Below, in pieces: positions 1-12,315 of a stretch of 64,000 nucleotides of DNA. The notes under the pieces were generated by a model that worked only from the letters and a program-made list of their open reading frames with translations, was not told where the DNA came from and searched no databases. The first letter of the stretch is position 1. Every line of letters begins with the position of its first letter. The position numbers and the translations under genes are program-made. The stretch comes from Macrobrachium rosenbergii (taxonomy: Eukaryota; Arthropoda; Malacostraca; Decapoda; Palaemonidae), in assembly GCF_040412425.1 (NCBI RefSeq), contig NC_089781.1:51040727-51104726 (forward strand), read 5' to 3'.

Positions 1-150
1 TTCTTCTTCGTCCATGGAAAATACAACTTCTTTACTCTGCAAATAGGATAAGGTGGATGAACCTTCACTTCCCCTTTTTGCTAATTATTCTACTTTTATA
101 TTATCTTCTTGAAGGGACTTTCTTGTGGTATTCTGTGTAGGGATAATTTG

Positions 151-1528
151 TCATTGACTTGAAGACTTATTTGATGTTGAGCGATTACTGCTTAATTCAA
201 CTATTTCTTTATTTCCGTCTTGTGTTCTAAACCAGCAATTCTTGGTTAAATGTCCTACTTTCTTACAAACTGTGCAGATTCTAGGTTTTCTACACTCGTT
301 TGTAAAATGATCGGTATACCCGCAGTTTTCACAGGCTGATTTTGGTCTCGCTCGTTGAGCGGAATAGTTCACTTGGGTTGAATTATTTGTGTTTGATTTT
401 TGACCATATTTATAAGGTTTTGGAGGTCCACTCTTTGCTTGATTGTATCTTCCTTTCTGATCTGGATTCCATTTTCTTTTAGTATTTTGGGCATATTTTC
501 CTTGGAAGGTATTTGGTCTATTTCCTACATGTCTGGAATTATCATAGAACTTATTATTCATTTTAAAAGTAGGATTATTATTTCTGACTTTCCTTCAATT
601 TTGTGCTTCTGTTGTTCCCACAAATTCCTTGGAGAGATTTATCTCTTTCTTTTGTATTTCTTCTCTCATTGTCTTCAATGTTTGAAGGCTGGTTTCTTGG
701 GATAAAGTTTTATTTTTCTGAAAGCCTTCTTTTCCTCTTCTCCAAGGGCATTATATATTGTTCCAAATGACAAGTAATTTCAAACATGTCTTAGCTCAAC
801 TAAGTTACTGGCACTATCTCCAAACTGAGTCTTATCTCCTATAGTAGGCTAATGCCTGTTTTCTTTAAGTCTTCTGTTATTTTCTCTATTGCATTCTCCA
901 CGCTTGCGTACAAATTAGCAATTGTTTTATATTGTGGGTTAAAAAATCTAGTTATGTTGTATAAACTGTCAATTTTATTTACTGGTTCCCAGAGTGATAA
1001 ACAAATTTCTTTAAATTCTACATAGTTATTAAGTTTGCTAAAACTTGTGGAATTCAAAGTTTTATGAGCGTCTCCATGTTCTGAGCTGACAAGCAACAAG
1101 GCTTCATTTATTTTAGCTCTTTTATCTGTTATTCCCCCTGAAATTATACGACTATCTGCATCTGCTAGCCAATGGTTTACAGTATAGGATTCGAGTCAAC
1201 TTTTGTCAGGATTTGAATCATCCACCTGTCCACAGAAGTGCGTGGCTGTTGTTATTACGGCCGCTTGATTCATATTTCGAAAATGTAAGGTGCGAGTATT
1301 ATTAGTATTGTTACTATTACTATTACTGTTAGTAGTATCAGAATGATTAACACTATTTTGGTTCTGGTTAGTTGTGTTATTATTATTAGTATTTCCTTGC
1401 ACTACAGTGGAGTGGGAATTTAGTCTTGAAATTCGGCTACGTCTAAGTGTCGGCGGTCTTAAATCATATTGTGAATGTCTAACTGTGTTCAGTAATTCAT
1501 CAAACACTCTTTGCATGGCCACACACAA
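151..1528 (-). pseudogene. gag: Gypsy-A gag remnant with two CCHC zinc knuckles
   Basis: Three open blocks on the minus strand read as one broken gag. The first (1528-1196) is Asn/Ser/Thr-rich with long Asn runs. The second (1099-839) is helical and capsid-like. The third (561-151, 136 residues) is basic and carries two zinc knuckles, CENCGYTDHFTNEC at residues 77-90 and CTVCKKVGHLTKNC at 96-109, both fitting CX2CX4HX4C. In LTR retroelements this nucleocapsid binds and packages the RNA. Frames change between blocks, so the gene is dead or the reading is interrupted. It lies downstream, in minus orientation, of the LTR at 2480-3341, as gag should. Pol would lie left of base 1. Clade beyond LTR retrotransposon, probably Gypsy, is not certain. 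Confidence 0.75.
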
Positions 1529-2479
1529 AAAAATTATTCAATTAGAGTACATCAATTATATAAAAAATTGTTATACTGTACCAAAATTAAAAGAATTTGT
1601 CAAATTGTCACAGTAAAAAAGTTAAATTCTCTACTGAGTTCAAGTGCACAAGTAAATTAACCTTTTAAATTCTTCAATACACAAAAAAAATTTCTTATAT
1701 GAAACTGGGCATCATATCATCAAAATTTCATCACAATGAGTACACAGATTTATATATAACTTCTCAAATATTCATCACCAACCGAGTGAAAAAAAATATA
1801 ACTAATTCCCTATCTAAATTATTTACTAAATAATTAATTATCATAGAGAGAGTAATACTGGTATTTATGCAAAAAAGAATTTTATTCACTAGAGAGAGTT
1901 GTTTTAATTTTCAATCTTATAAAAAGATGTAAAAAAAAAATCCTCACTTATTCATACATTTAAAGAGAGAGAACAGTAATTTCATTTCTCGATAACTTAT
2001 GGCTGTTGCTATTGTGAAACCTCTAAGTTGTTGTATTTTCGCTGTCGTAGCCTCGTTAAAAATTCTTTGTTCCTATTATGGTTGTCAGGGTCTGGCTCAA
2101 TTTGTTGACGCTAACAGTTCTAAATGTTTTTGTTTCTTTGGAACGCACCAATACTGTTTTTTTTATTCACTTTTGATCTCGACGCTCTCTTGTAGGATTT
2201 TATTTCTTCATATAATATTTGCTCGCTGTCGTAAATCTAAGTTCGTTTTGTAGAATTTCGTTTCACTGTAACTTAATTAATTGCACTGATAATTTTGTTA
2301 ATGTTCGTTTGTTTCGTCTCGCCTTCTGGATCCTTTAAAGCTGCCACCATTCTTTGTTATGCGTTCCTTTACGTATTATTTAGTCTTCCACTTTCTTACC
2401 TTCATTATTCTTCCATGTGTGTCCACAGTGCCTCTCTTTCTTCTTAAATGTCTGTTCGTTGAAGATAAATTATCCTAAA
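1529..2479 (-). other. Gypsy-A leader between LTR and gag, non-coding
   Basis: AT-rich stretch between the end of the 5' LTR and the first gag block. I see no convincing reading frame on either strand and no clear tRNA primer-binding site at the LTR edge. The short plus-strand frame near 1999-2253 has no recognisable domain and is treated as chance. Confidence 0.5.
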
Positions 2480-3341
2480 GTATTGATACCTCTCAGGAAG
2501 GTGTATAGAGACGAGTTCTATAATTTCTTCACTTTAATAATGAACTTTGAATTATAAAAGACTAACAAGATCAGTACAAAATTAACATGTTACAGTGGTA
2601 TAAACGAAATCACTCTTGAGAATTTAGTTTGACTCAGTCTATAGGGGAACACAAAAGCGAGGGGAGACGTACTCTCCCTGGTTGACACTGCTCGAATCTG
2701 CTTCTCTTCTGTCGCTCTCCAGTCTGTTGAACCCCTCGATTTCTTGTTATCTGCAATCTCCACCTCCTTCTAGTCCTATTGGAAGGATTTATCTGCAAGG
2801 CCTCCCCTTCAAATAGTTGATTGGGAAGGACTGTAGTGGGTGTGATTCAAATCTCTCCTTAGAGGACTTCATTGGAGATGATCTTAGGAGGGGGTGTGAA
2901 AGACCCCTCCCTAGCATGTTTGATTGGAGGGTGTTGAAGTACATCACTTTGTCTAGCCCCCAATTTCCTGGAATTCCATGAAAACGCCTCCTATTGAAGG
3001 TGGGGTTATAGAGCTGGCTGATGTTAGCTTTTTGGCTGTGCTGACTCATGATTTGGTTAACCTAATCGCAGGACCACTGCTTCCAACTTTTACGATCGGT
3101 TTTATGGCTTTAGGCGCGATATACTCGCTCACTGTTTTGAGTTCATGCAAGGGTCTTACTTCGGTCAGTGTATTTTTAGTTCACGGCAATAACAACAGCT
3201 TTAGGCGTTATCATTGTTCTCTCTGCTTCCTTTATTCTTTAAGTTTCTCTCTCTCTCTTTCTACTTTTTCTACTGTCTACATTTCTCTCTCTCTGTCTCT
3301 CTCTTTTCTATCTAATTTCCCTAACTTCACTACACATATTT
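2480..3341 (-). repeat. Gypsy-A 5' LTR, minus orientation
   Basis: About 860 bp that recur as a diverged reverse-complement copy at 48777-49625. Shared landmarks are a CT/GA-rich tract near the outer end, a block around 2810-2960, and the inner edge near GAGAGGTATCAATACTT. The segment lies upstream of the family-A gag in the minus direction, which makes it the 5' LTR of an element leaving the window on the left. Its outer end abuts the Gypsy-C LTR fragment at 3342, suggesting insertion into that LTR. The exact TG/CA edges are uncertain. Confidence 0.65.
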
Positions 3342-3439
3342 ACACGGGAAAAATATGGCTAATTTTGCTTGACCCAGTCTTGTAGAAGTGTTATTGAAGA
3401 AAACGGGGGTTCACCATAGAAAACCCGCTCAGCGGGGAC
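3342..3439 (-). repeat. Gypsy-C1 partial 3' LTR
   Basis: Nearly identical to 5219-5327 in the C1 5' LTR. In minus orientation it begins at GTCCCCGCTGAGCGGG, so the first few bases of the LTR (TGTAAA) are missing. It follows the protease frame directly, with no RT, RNase H or integrase between. Its far end is cut by the Gypsy-A LTR. Confidence 0.75.
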
Positions 3440-3824
3440 GCACGCTGGGGCCCGGCGCCAGGGAAAGGGACTGGCAGAAGTCAGTGTCCAATAGACACTT
3501 GTCACCGACGTCGACTGCCAACCCAAAGTGAGCGAGGAAATCTGTGCCCAGGAGTGGGGTCCTCATGTCTGCGACAATGAAGTTCCATGTATACCTCCGG
3601 CCAAGGATGGAGATCGACAGGAGCCTGGTGCCATAGGAGAGGATGGGGGACCCGTTGGCGGCTGTCAGGAAGGCAGCTGGGTCCGGCGGGCATTTGCGGT
3701 CCTCTCTGGATGGCGGGAACACTGATCGAACGGCCCTGTTGTCGACCAACATCATCCTGCCGGAGATGGTGCAGCGGACGTAGAAGCCTAATGGTTTTGG
3801 GCTTAGGGGTTCCTCTGCTGCCAT
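3429..3824 (-). pseudogene. Gypsy-C1 aspartic protease remnant
   Basis: A 131-residue minus-strand frame homologous to the protease of the C4 element at 60218-60451. C4 keeps a retropepsin catalytic triplet (LVDTGA followed by SVFPPS). Here the same place reads LVDNRA, so the D-T-G triplet is damaged. Downstream, LLGTDFLAHFGLAVDV is the usual second conserved segment. Retropepsins cleave Gag-Pol in the particle. The frame ends straight into the 3' LTR fragment, so most of pol has been deleted. It begins just after gag and is probably a Gag-Pro-Pol continuation rather than a separate gene. Confidence 0.75.
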
Positions 3825-4730
3825 GGCAGCCTGTTCTGTTGGCCACCGCCTCCTCTGTTTTTTGGATGGGTGAAAGAGCAGGGGGGGTTGGCAGTTCCGG
3901 GCTTACTTGCCATACCGCTGGTGGTAGTAGCGAGGCCCCGGTGGATGTTTCTTGTGGTGGTATGCTAGCTGCCTCCTGGTGACGGCGCTTATCTCCTCCT
4001 CCGCATTATCCTCCAGCTGGAGGGAACTGATGGGGTGTGCGGGCGTGGATGCCCGCTTCGCTGCCCTTGTGGCGTCCTTCAGCCGCTGCGCCGTCCTGAT
4101 CAGGTCCTCGAGAGGCACTGTGTAAGGCTCGAGGATCTGGGTTTGGACCTCTGGGAGGAGTTGATGGAGGAAGATCTCCCTTGATAGGCTAATCTCCGAC
4201 TGCCTACCACTGCTGTCCATCTCGGGAAGGGTGGGGAGGTCCTGGATCACGCCCCAAGTCTCCAGGAGGTTCTGGTCATGCCGAGGGTTGTTCATGAGGC
4301 CAAGGGTGTGGGCGGCCCTCTCGGAGACCAGCAGGGAGCAGGTCTCGACGAGAAAGGTTTTCAGATACCGGTAGGTGACGGGGCGTGCGGCAGACACACA
4401 TAGGACGAGCTTCCTGTAGACCCCCTCTGGGAGGGCGTTGATCACGGCGTCTGCTTGCAACACCCCGTCAGTAAGTCCCGCCAGGCTGAACTGCCCCTCG
4501 ACCCTGTAGAGCCATGATGATGGGTTGTACGTGAAGGGTGGCAGCTTTATGGCGAGGGCGGATTTAGTCTGTGCCGTCAGGACTGGCAGCACGCGGGGAG
4601 CGGGTAGCGGTGTGGAGGAGTGTGTGAGTCTTGGTGCGGGGGAGGACGCGGCCGGATTGTGCGCGAGGGAGATACCTGAGTCCGCGAAGTTCGCGGTTAA
4701 CTGTATGTGGGAGGGAATGTCCGTGTCCAT
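3825..4730 (-). pseudogene. gag: Gypsy-C1 gag, CsRn1-like
   Basis: A 275-residue minus-strand frame starting MDTDIPSHIQL at 4730. The capsid core has the motif KLPPFTYNPSSWLYRVEGQF, close to the LPPFW.D.P.LWF.QVE.QF signature common in arthropod CsRn1-like Gag. After a stop at 3903 the frame continues as YYHQRYGK, ARNCQPP, a decayed trace of the CX2HX9CX3C (CHCC) zinc motif typical of the CsRn1 clade, with two cysteines lost. Gag forms the particle and binds RNA. The primer-binding site just upstream also fits CsRn1. The stop in the zinc motif and the loss of pol make this copy non-autonomous. Confidence 0.75.
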
Positions 4731-4951
4731 ACTTACTATTGCCCTCTTACTTGGAGTGGGTTACTCTGCGTCAATACGCACTTGGGAGTGCACCATGTGG
4801 GTCCACTAATGACGCTGGTGATCTGCTGACGAGAGTCAGCACGCCTGAATGCTGGTTAAAGCGCCGTGTTTAGTCCGTTAGGGGCGTGGGGTAGTTCATG
4901 GAGCCAAAACTAGGTTGCCGTATGAGTCTGCTAATGGCTCCGGGAACCACT

Positions 4952-4963
4952 CCGGGGTCACCA
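4952..4963 (-). promoter_or_regulatory. Gypsy-C1 primer-binding site, tRNA-Trp type
   Basis: On the minus strand TGGTGACCCCGG follows the 5' LTR after one base. TGGTGACCCCG complements the 3' end of animal tRNA-Trp, the primer described for CsRn1-clade elements. The same string is present at 20042-20053 in copy C2. The tRNA match is from memory of the tRNA sequence. Confidence 0.7.
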
Positions 4964-4964
4964 C

Positions 4965-5331
4965 TTTAAGAGGTGCTAAATAATGAGCAGGAGGACAGGT
5001 ATTGCTAGTTTATTCAGAACGCAGGCCGCTTATAAAGCGGTGTGCAGACGTCATACAGAGGAATACAATAGAATTCAGGTGACCTGAGGTCAATTACTCT
5101 CGGTAATAATTATAATGGATAAATATAAGTAATGTAAAAAGTAAGTTAACAAGAATTGACATAACAACATTGTAACACATGTGCAAAGAAAACAGATACA
5201 AATGAATTAGTAATAGATACATATTTACACAGGAAAAATATGGCTAATTTTGCTTGACCCAGTCTTGTAGAAGCGTTATCGAAGAAAACGGGTGGTTCAT
5301 CATAGAAAACCCGCTCAGCGGGGACTTTACA
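4965..5331 (-). repeat. Gypsy-C1 5' LTR
   Basis: About 367 bp, minus orientation, from TGTAAAGTCCCCGCTGAG at 5331 to GCACCTCTTAAA at 4965. Full-length relatives are at 19671-20040, 21498-23314 (interrupted) and 41569-41933. It holds the family landmarks GACGTCTGCACACCGC, a CTTTATAAGCGG block and an AATAAA-type polyadenylation signal in U3-R. Confidence 0.85.
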
Positions 5332-5427
5332 CTCCTGCCACGAAACACTTCATATCAGCGAAACACAAAGAATAGAGGCTAGGGTTTGTGTTATAATATA
5401 ATCCAGTGGCTAATGATTTCTGTAAGA
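5332..5427. other. Short unassigned segment
   Basis: Between the Gypsy-C1 LTR and the transposase fragment. No gene or repeat structure is visible. Confidence 0.4.
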
Positions 5428-5502
5428 GTCATCTTTTGTGATGAGGAGGAGACATTCTCCACTGATGAGCATGGTAGTCTTCTTCACTGCTGGCATTTAG
5501 CA
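5428..5502 (+). pseudogene. Tc1/mariner-type transposase fragment
   Basis: About 25 codons on the plus strand read VIFCDEEETFSTDEHGSLLH and continue CWHLA. This matches the region around the first catalytic Asp of the larger minus-strand copy, which has SVIFCDEKIFTSDAHG. No further coding sequence follows. It is a small relic of a related element in the opposite orientation. Confidence 0.6.
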
Positions 5503-5676
5503 TTAACTAAATTAATGTTGAACTTCTACCTAATTTTAATTCTTTAGAAACTTAGATAAAAAGAAATACAAAAATAGGCATTTTACTGTATATTCAGTTA
5601 ACTTCATAAGAGGCATCAAAATGATAGGCTTAAGTAGCAGTGAAAGAAATGAGAAATTACACATGATAACGGCATT

Positions 5677-5678
5677 TA

Positions 5679-5732
<54 letters not shown>
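5677..5732. repeat. (TA)n microsatellite
   Basis: About 55 bp of almost pure TA dinucleotide. The Tyr/Ile-repeat peptide read through it is an artefact. Confidence 0.95.
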
Positions 5733-5734
<2 letters not shown>

Positions 5735-5935
5735 ATTCTAATAGCCACAATGCCCTCTTAACTTCTAGAATTCTTTGCGCTTTTTTTTTTTTGGATATGC
5801 TTGTAACTACGAAGCCGTAACATCCAAAGGCAAGAAATTGAAGAGACTTGTGATTGCCGGTTGCGGGACACGAACCCGCGTCACCATAACCACAAGGAGG
5901 TCACGTTGCCGACCTGACCACGAGAATGATAAAAG
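5731..5935 (-). repeat. tRNA-derived SINE-like repeat, copy 1
   Basis: On the minus strand the segment contains TGGTCAGGTCGG, resembling a pol III A box, and GGGTTCGTGTCCCGC, resembling a B box, spaced as in a tRNA. A conserved body and then an A-run of 12 (T-run at 5781-5792 on plus) follow. The T-run and its flank (5731-5860) recur at 6098-6240. In a tRNA-derived SINE these boxes drive RNA polymerase III transcription. It is not a tRNA gene: no cloverleaf with a sensible acceptor stem is apparent. Confidence 0.6.
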
Positions 5936-6097
5936 TCTATTACCTCTCGTACATACATATACCTGTCGTTTTCAGATATATTTATTAGAGTTGGAATAGA
6001 CCCATCCTCACCATCGTAGCCAAGTGGGCAATCGTTTTTATTGCTTTTTAGGCTGAAATATATATGTAGAATCTACTGGTCACTTTTACCAGACACA

Positions 6098-6240
6098 TAT
6101 GTAATTCTAATAATCACAATGCCCTCTTAACTTCTCGAATTCTTCGCGGTTTTTTTTTGGATATGCTTGTAACTACGAAGCCGTAAAATCCAAAGCCAAG
6201 AAATTGAAGAGACTTGTGATTGCCGGTCGCGGGACACGAA
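6098..6240 (-). repeat. SINE-like repeat, copy 2, truncated
   Basis: Near-identical to 5731-5880 over the flank, T-run and body. It stops at CGGGACACGAACC inside the B-box region and is joined directly to a different SINE-like sequence that starts AATTGGTTACC. Confidence 0.65.
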
Positions 6241-6415
6241 CCAATTGGTTACCTAGCAACGGGACCTACAGCTTATTGTGGAATCCGAACCACATTATAC
6301 CGAGAAATAAATTTCTATCACCAGAAATAAATTCCCTAATTCTTCATTGGCTGGCCAGAGACTGGAACGAGGGCCCAGCATAGTGCTAGCCGAGAACTAT
6401 ACCTACCCGGCCAAC
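6241..6415 (-). repeat. Second SINE family fragment fused to copy 2
   Basis: Matches the minus-oriented family at 37013-37257 and the plus copy at 20659-20865. Shared strings are AACCAATTGGTTAC, CAGCTTATTGTGGAATC and TTTCTATCACCAGAAATAAA. The 3' part of the family, around the GGGCCAGCCC block, is missing because the fragment begins at the fusion point. Confidence 0.65.
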
Positions 6416-6522
6416 GAGGAACTACAGTAGATAAAAAATGTAGAAATCCATTAAGCTGTAATGCAGTCAAATACAGAGTAAAGCTAACAAAGAAATGGAA
6501 ATAAACATATCCATATTAGCAG

Positions 6523-8053
<1,531 letters not shown>

Positions 8054-10722
8054 TGTGAACGTGAAGGGCGTGACAAAACAGCTGAGTTTGACTGATAATT
8101 CACGACATCGATAACAATAGACTGAGGTCGCAAGGTTCACACTATTAAGGTTAGATATATATATATTTTTTTCTTTGATACTATTTTGAGAGTTTCCAAT
8201 GTTTTCTGTAATATTTAACAAATGGAATTGTTCAACTACTATCAACTTTATATTGAAATGATAATATAAGGACTATGTTTATGCGATACTGCTAGTGATA
8301 GCTGTCTCCTGTTGTTGCTGAAATGCGGAAACGTGGCCTCTTCCGGTGTGGAAGTTCTGATGCAGAAGTGGGATCTTCATTTTACGGTCTGCCACACCAA
8401 CTGTGGAAAAAATGTTCACACTCATTTTAGGGGTTTATTGTGGTCAGATATATTAGTTTTTTATATTTTATGATTCATTGTCCTATATTCTCGGCCATTT
8501 GCATATTTATATATCTGTTTATATAAAAATGACTGAATAAAAAACCATCAAAGAATGGTTGTTTGCGCCGAATCATGAAGCAGCAGAAGTTGATCGAGCC
8601 AGGAATGTCTTGATCGACACGTCGAATGCAGACGACATCAGAATGACAGCAGCTTTAGGGTTCCATCTAATTATGGTAGCTTAAATCTATTTAAAATTAT
8701 CTTAGTAAATGTAAAAATCATTGTGATTAACTTAAGGGAAGTTACAGAAAAAATGATCTTTAGACGATGAAGGAAAGCTATGGGTTAAATGACTTTAAAA
8801 TTTAGGCTAGCATGGATGTCAGAGCTGTAGAAATGTGGCAACACTGTATTATGGCAGTGGTTGTGATACGTTTTTATCACTTCGTTTCGTTCACGTCAAT
8901 TTTGTTATATGGAAAATAGTTTTTACGTAATAATATAACATGATGTTCTAAAGATTACAGTGACTGTTTTAACGCCATTACATAAGATTTATTCCATCTT
9001 CGAACAGAAAAATAGATTAATCAGGCATGAATCGTTGTCAGGCAGGTGATAAAAAAATTCTGAAACTCTGCCAATTCTAATTTTGGGCGACTGTACATCC
9101 ACTTTATGGATATACATTATATATTATTGAAGTTGAAACTACTATATTAATTAAAAGTTACTCTATTTCCAACAGATACTGGTAGAAAACTATTTGCTAT
9201 AAGAAATTGAATGTAGGCCCTTGCCCTGTCATTGTCTCAAAATATAAGAATTTGATGTGTAGGCCCCTATGCCCTGTCATTGCCTCAGAATATTAGAAAT
9301 TGACATGTAGGACTAATCTCTCAATAGTATTAACAGTTGACATGGCTGCATAAGTCTATGCTTCATTTCAATTAATGTGGTATATGTGGGATTGCTTATT
9401 TAGGCCAACAACAAATTAAAAGAAAAAAAAGCAAGATGCTTGTGTATTTAGGCTTCACATGATAAAAAAAAAAAGATGCAGAGACAGAATGATCCAAGAT
9501 CTTCATAATGATAACTTAACATATCTTTTATTATGGAGATATCAATTGCATACCTCACAACTCTGGGAACTCATCTGTGGTGTCACGATTCATGCACGAA
9601 ATTCATCAACATGACCGAATACCTAGTCACAGCCATACTGGTAATCATTATCATTTGGACTGTTAACTAGTGTGATGTCATTCCCCCTTCGAGAGCTAGC
9701 CAATCACTGGCGTGCAGTGGGCGGGGCTTATTCTGTTTGGTTTTATGTACAGCCCTCCACAGGGATACTTCCCTCTCTGGCGAGCCATGTACGTTTTCTT
9801 ATATTTTATAATTGTCTTTCAGTGTTTTCTCATCAGTATCGTAGCTCCTGCAGAATAGGAGAGTCTCTAGTTCCTTTTAAAATGTGCATTCTTCTTGTAT
9901 GCTCTTCACTTCCGGATCATTTAGCAGATTTCTAATAGTGCTAGTTTTATTTCCTAGGAACGTATGTTTATTAAATTGCATAGAAGATTATTAGTCAAAG
10001 CCATGGTCCATATTATTTTCACCTTTATATACTGTGCACTTATCGCCACCATATGTTTTATATTTAGTATCACTATGGCCTTTCTTTACACAATTTTTAC
10101 ACTTGAAGATGCTGCTAGCTAGGTGGACTCTGCTATACCAACTACAGGTGGGGGTCCCACCCACCCAGGTGGTATGTGCTCAGGAAGAATGTGCACTTCT
10201 GTCTTCCTGCCATTTGACTTTGTTTACATTTTCTTCGTTTTGTTGATATCAATCATATATGATTATAACATGTTATAATATATGTAAATACAACTTGTTT
10301 TTCTCTTGAGTTTATGCTTTCAGTACTCTGATATAGTGAGTCATACTGATATTTGTAAACCCTACTACTTTTATTAGCTGCAGATGTGTCCAACTGGTTT
10401 TAACGTTGCTCAGGCAATGGGCTTAAAGTAGTTTTTTCACCTCGCTTACGTGTTTAGCTCTTGATGTGCGTTCCCCTGGTGAGAATTTTATTCTCTACAG
10501 GAGAATTTTGTTTCTTCGCATTACGAAGAAAAGTTTATTTTGCTGAAATTTCTTTGACATTTGTAATGTTTAGTATTTTCAGATGTTGTGGTCAGTGATG
10601 GGAGTAAGAGTTCTCTTGCTGGAAATACTTGCAGTGTTGTCCTGTATGTTGCCGATTGCTCTTTTCTGACATTACAGGCATGAAGCAGCTGTTGCGTGGG
10701 TTCTCACCGAACCTGTGGCTCG

Positions 10723-10724
<2 letters not shown>
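8054..10724. other. Unassigned AT-rich DNA
   Basis: No credible gene. The only structure I see is an imperfect direct repeat near 9190-9325: a roughly 58-bp unit with GCCCTGTCATTG, CTCA and a TGTAGG block, about two copies. Short frames around 9672-10246 show no family signature. Confidence 0.5.

Positions 10725-10756
<32 letters not shown>
10725..10756. repeat. (GA)n microsatellite
   Basis: Perfect GA repeat of about 32 bp. Confidence 0.95.
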
Positions 10757-10758
<2 letters not shown>

Positions 10759-10799
10759 CAGAGTGTGTGCTCACTCATCCCTCCTTCACGTTCCCACAT

Positions 10800-12315
10800 G
10801 GAGATGATGTAAGGGTCCCGGGACGGCTATGGTTTTGCAGTAGAAGTCGAAGAGGGAATTGATTCTTCATCTTCACATTCTTCCTTGGTGCTCTCCCATG
10901 TCTTCGGACTCGGGAACTGTGTCGCAGGTCTCTCCGAGACCCTGCAACATGGGAGAACCAGGTGCGTGGGTCTCCTCAGACAACACAAGTTGAAGAGGTA
11001 ATCGGTGTCACTTATGCTAATTCCAGGAAATTTTTTCCTGGACTAGTATACACCTCTGCCCATGTTTCTTCAGACCCTTGGGTAGAGGGAGCAACCGACT
11101 GTCGTCCTGTACGTGACTCGGAAGCTCGAATGCGCAGTCCTCTTAGGAGAATCGTGTCACTCTGGGTACTCGGGTTTCTCCAAAACCTCGAGTTACCTTC
11201 ACCAGATTCGGGGAGTTACCTTCACACACTGGTAACCTTTCTGCTCGAGTTTCTTCGGACACTGGAGTAGAGGGAGCAACCGATGATCGATTCACTCATG
11301 ACCCGGGGGCTCCAGGTGTGCGAGTCTTGAGTGCTTGGCTCCGGCCAGCCATGATTGTGTTTGTGTGATCGGCCCTGCTCGCCCGAGCCAAGTCCTTGGG
11401 TTCGTTCGCACCGATACCCTGGTCCTCTGCTCCAGCCATCCCGCAATCACATTTGTGTGTTTGCCCAGGTCTTGTAGCACCAGGTACTCGGGTTTTCTTG
11501 AAACCCCGAGTTACCCTTAGAGTTACCCTTAATAGTATCGTAGGGTTACCTCTACAGACTGGTATATCCCTCTGCTCAAATTTCCTTGGACACTCGAGTA
11601 GCTGCTACTGCTGCTCCTGTTGCCCCAGCTGCTCTTGCTGTTCCTGCCACCCTGGCTGCTCCTGCTGTTCTTGCTGCCCGGGTTGCTGCTGCCCTAGCTG
11701 CTCCTTTGGTTCCTGCCGCTCCCTTCTGGATAGGATAAACTGACTGCCATCCTTAAGAAGATGTTGAAGAAGAAATCGAAGAAGAGGATTTGTAAGGTGT
11801 CATCATCATCATCGTCTTCATCTTTTTCTTCGACTGTCATCTGCTGCCTCCTCCCCTTCTCCTCCTGAGGCCCGCCAGCCAAAGAAGAAGAAGGCTGCCT
11901 CTCCTTTCCCTAAGAAGACCCATCATGGGACTTCTAAGGGCCTGTCTCCCTCCACAGGGGAAGAAGTGGGATCTCTTGTTGGCTCTCCCTGGACCTTGGG
12001 CTCTGGAACCGATTCACATATCCCACCAGGGTCTTGTGCCTTGGGAGCCTCGAGTGCTGGCCTTGCAAGGCCTGCACACTCAAAACCAGTTTGAAGAAGT
12101 CCACTTCTAGGGCCTTGCGGGATGTCGGGTGCTCAGCAGAGTCGAGTCACACTGAGTGCTCAGGATTCTATGGAATTTTGAGCACCCTAAACCAGCACTG
12201 GTGAGTACCCTCCCCGGTCTGCTTTAGGCACAGGGCGAGAGAAAGTGCCGAAACATGCAGGTGTTTCAACACTTTCTGCCAGTACCCGTTCGAGTGCTTG
12301 ATCAGGTTCCCAACC
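10800..12315 (+). pseudogene. Decayed DIRS-type gag region
   Basis: No long frame survives, but the DNA follows DIRS1 at about 29580-30470. At 11590-11720 there is a run of Ala/Pro-type codons (GCTGCTCCTG repeats). Next comes a basic Lys/Ser block at 11755-11910 that parallels the KKSKKRSRKVSSS segment of DIRS1 gag and ends in the same CCAGCCAAAGAAGAAG string. Further on, CAGTCTTC, GAGGCC and GAAGAAGACTGG occur in the same order in both. I infer an old DIRS gag fragment without RT or recombinase. Its left edge is not defined. Confidence 0.55.

Noticed and set aside
1196..1528. Asn-rich protein as a host transcription factor
   Set aside because: Position upstream of the zinc-knuckle gag and behind the LTR makes gag N-terminus the simpler reading.
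3587..3982. Plus-strand ORFs opposite the Gypsy-C1 protease and gag
   Set aside because: Antisense shadows of a minus-strand gag-pro whose motifs are clear.
5868..5935. Possible functional tRNA gene
   Set aside because: A- and B-box-like strings are present, but no sensible acceptor stem is seen and the segment has an A-tail and a second copy, as in a SINE.
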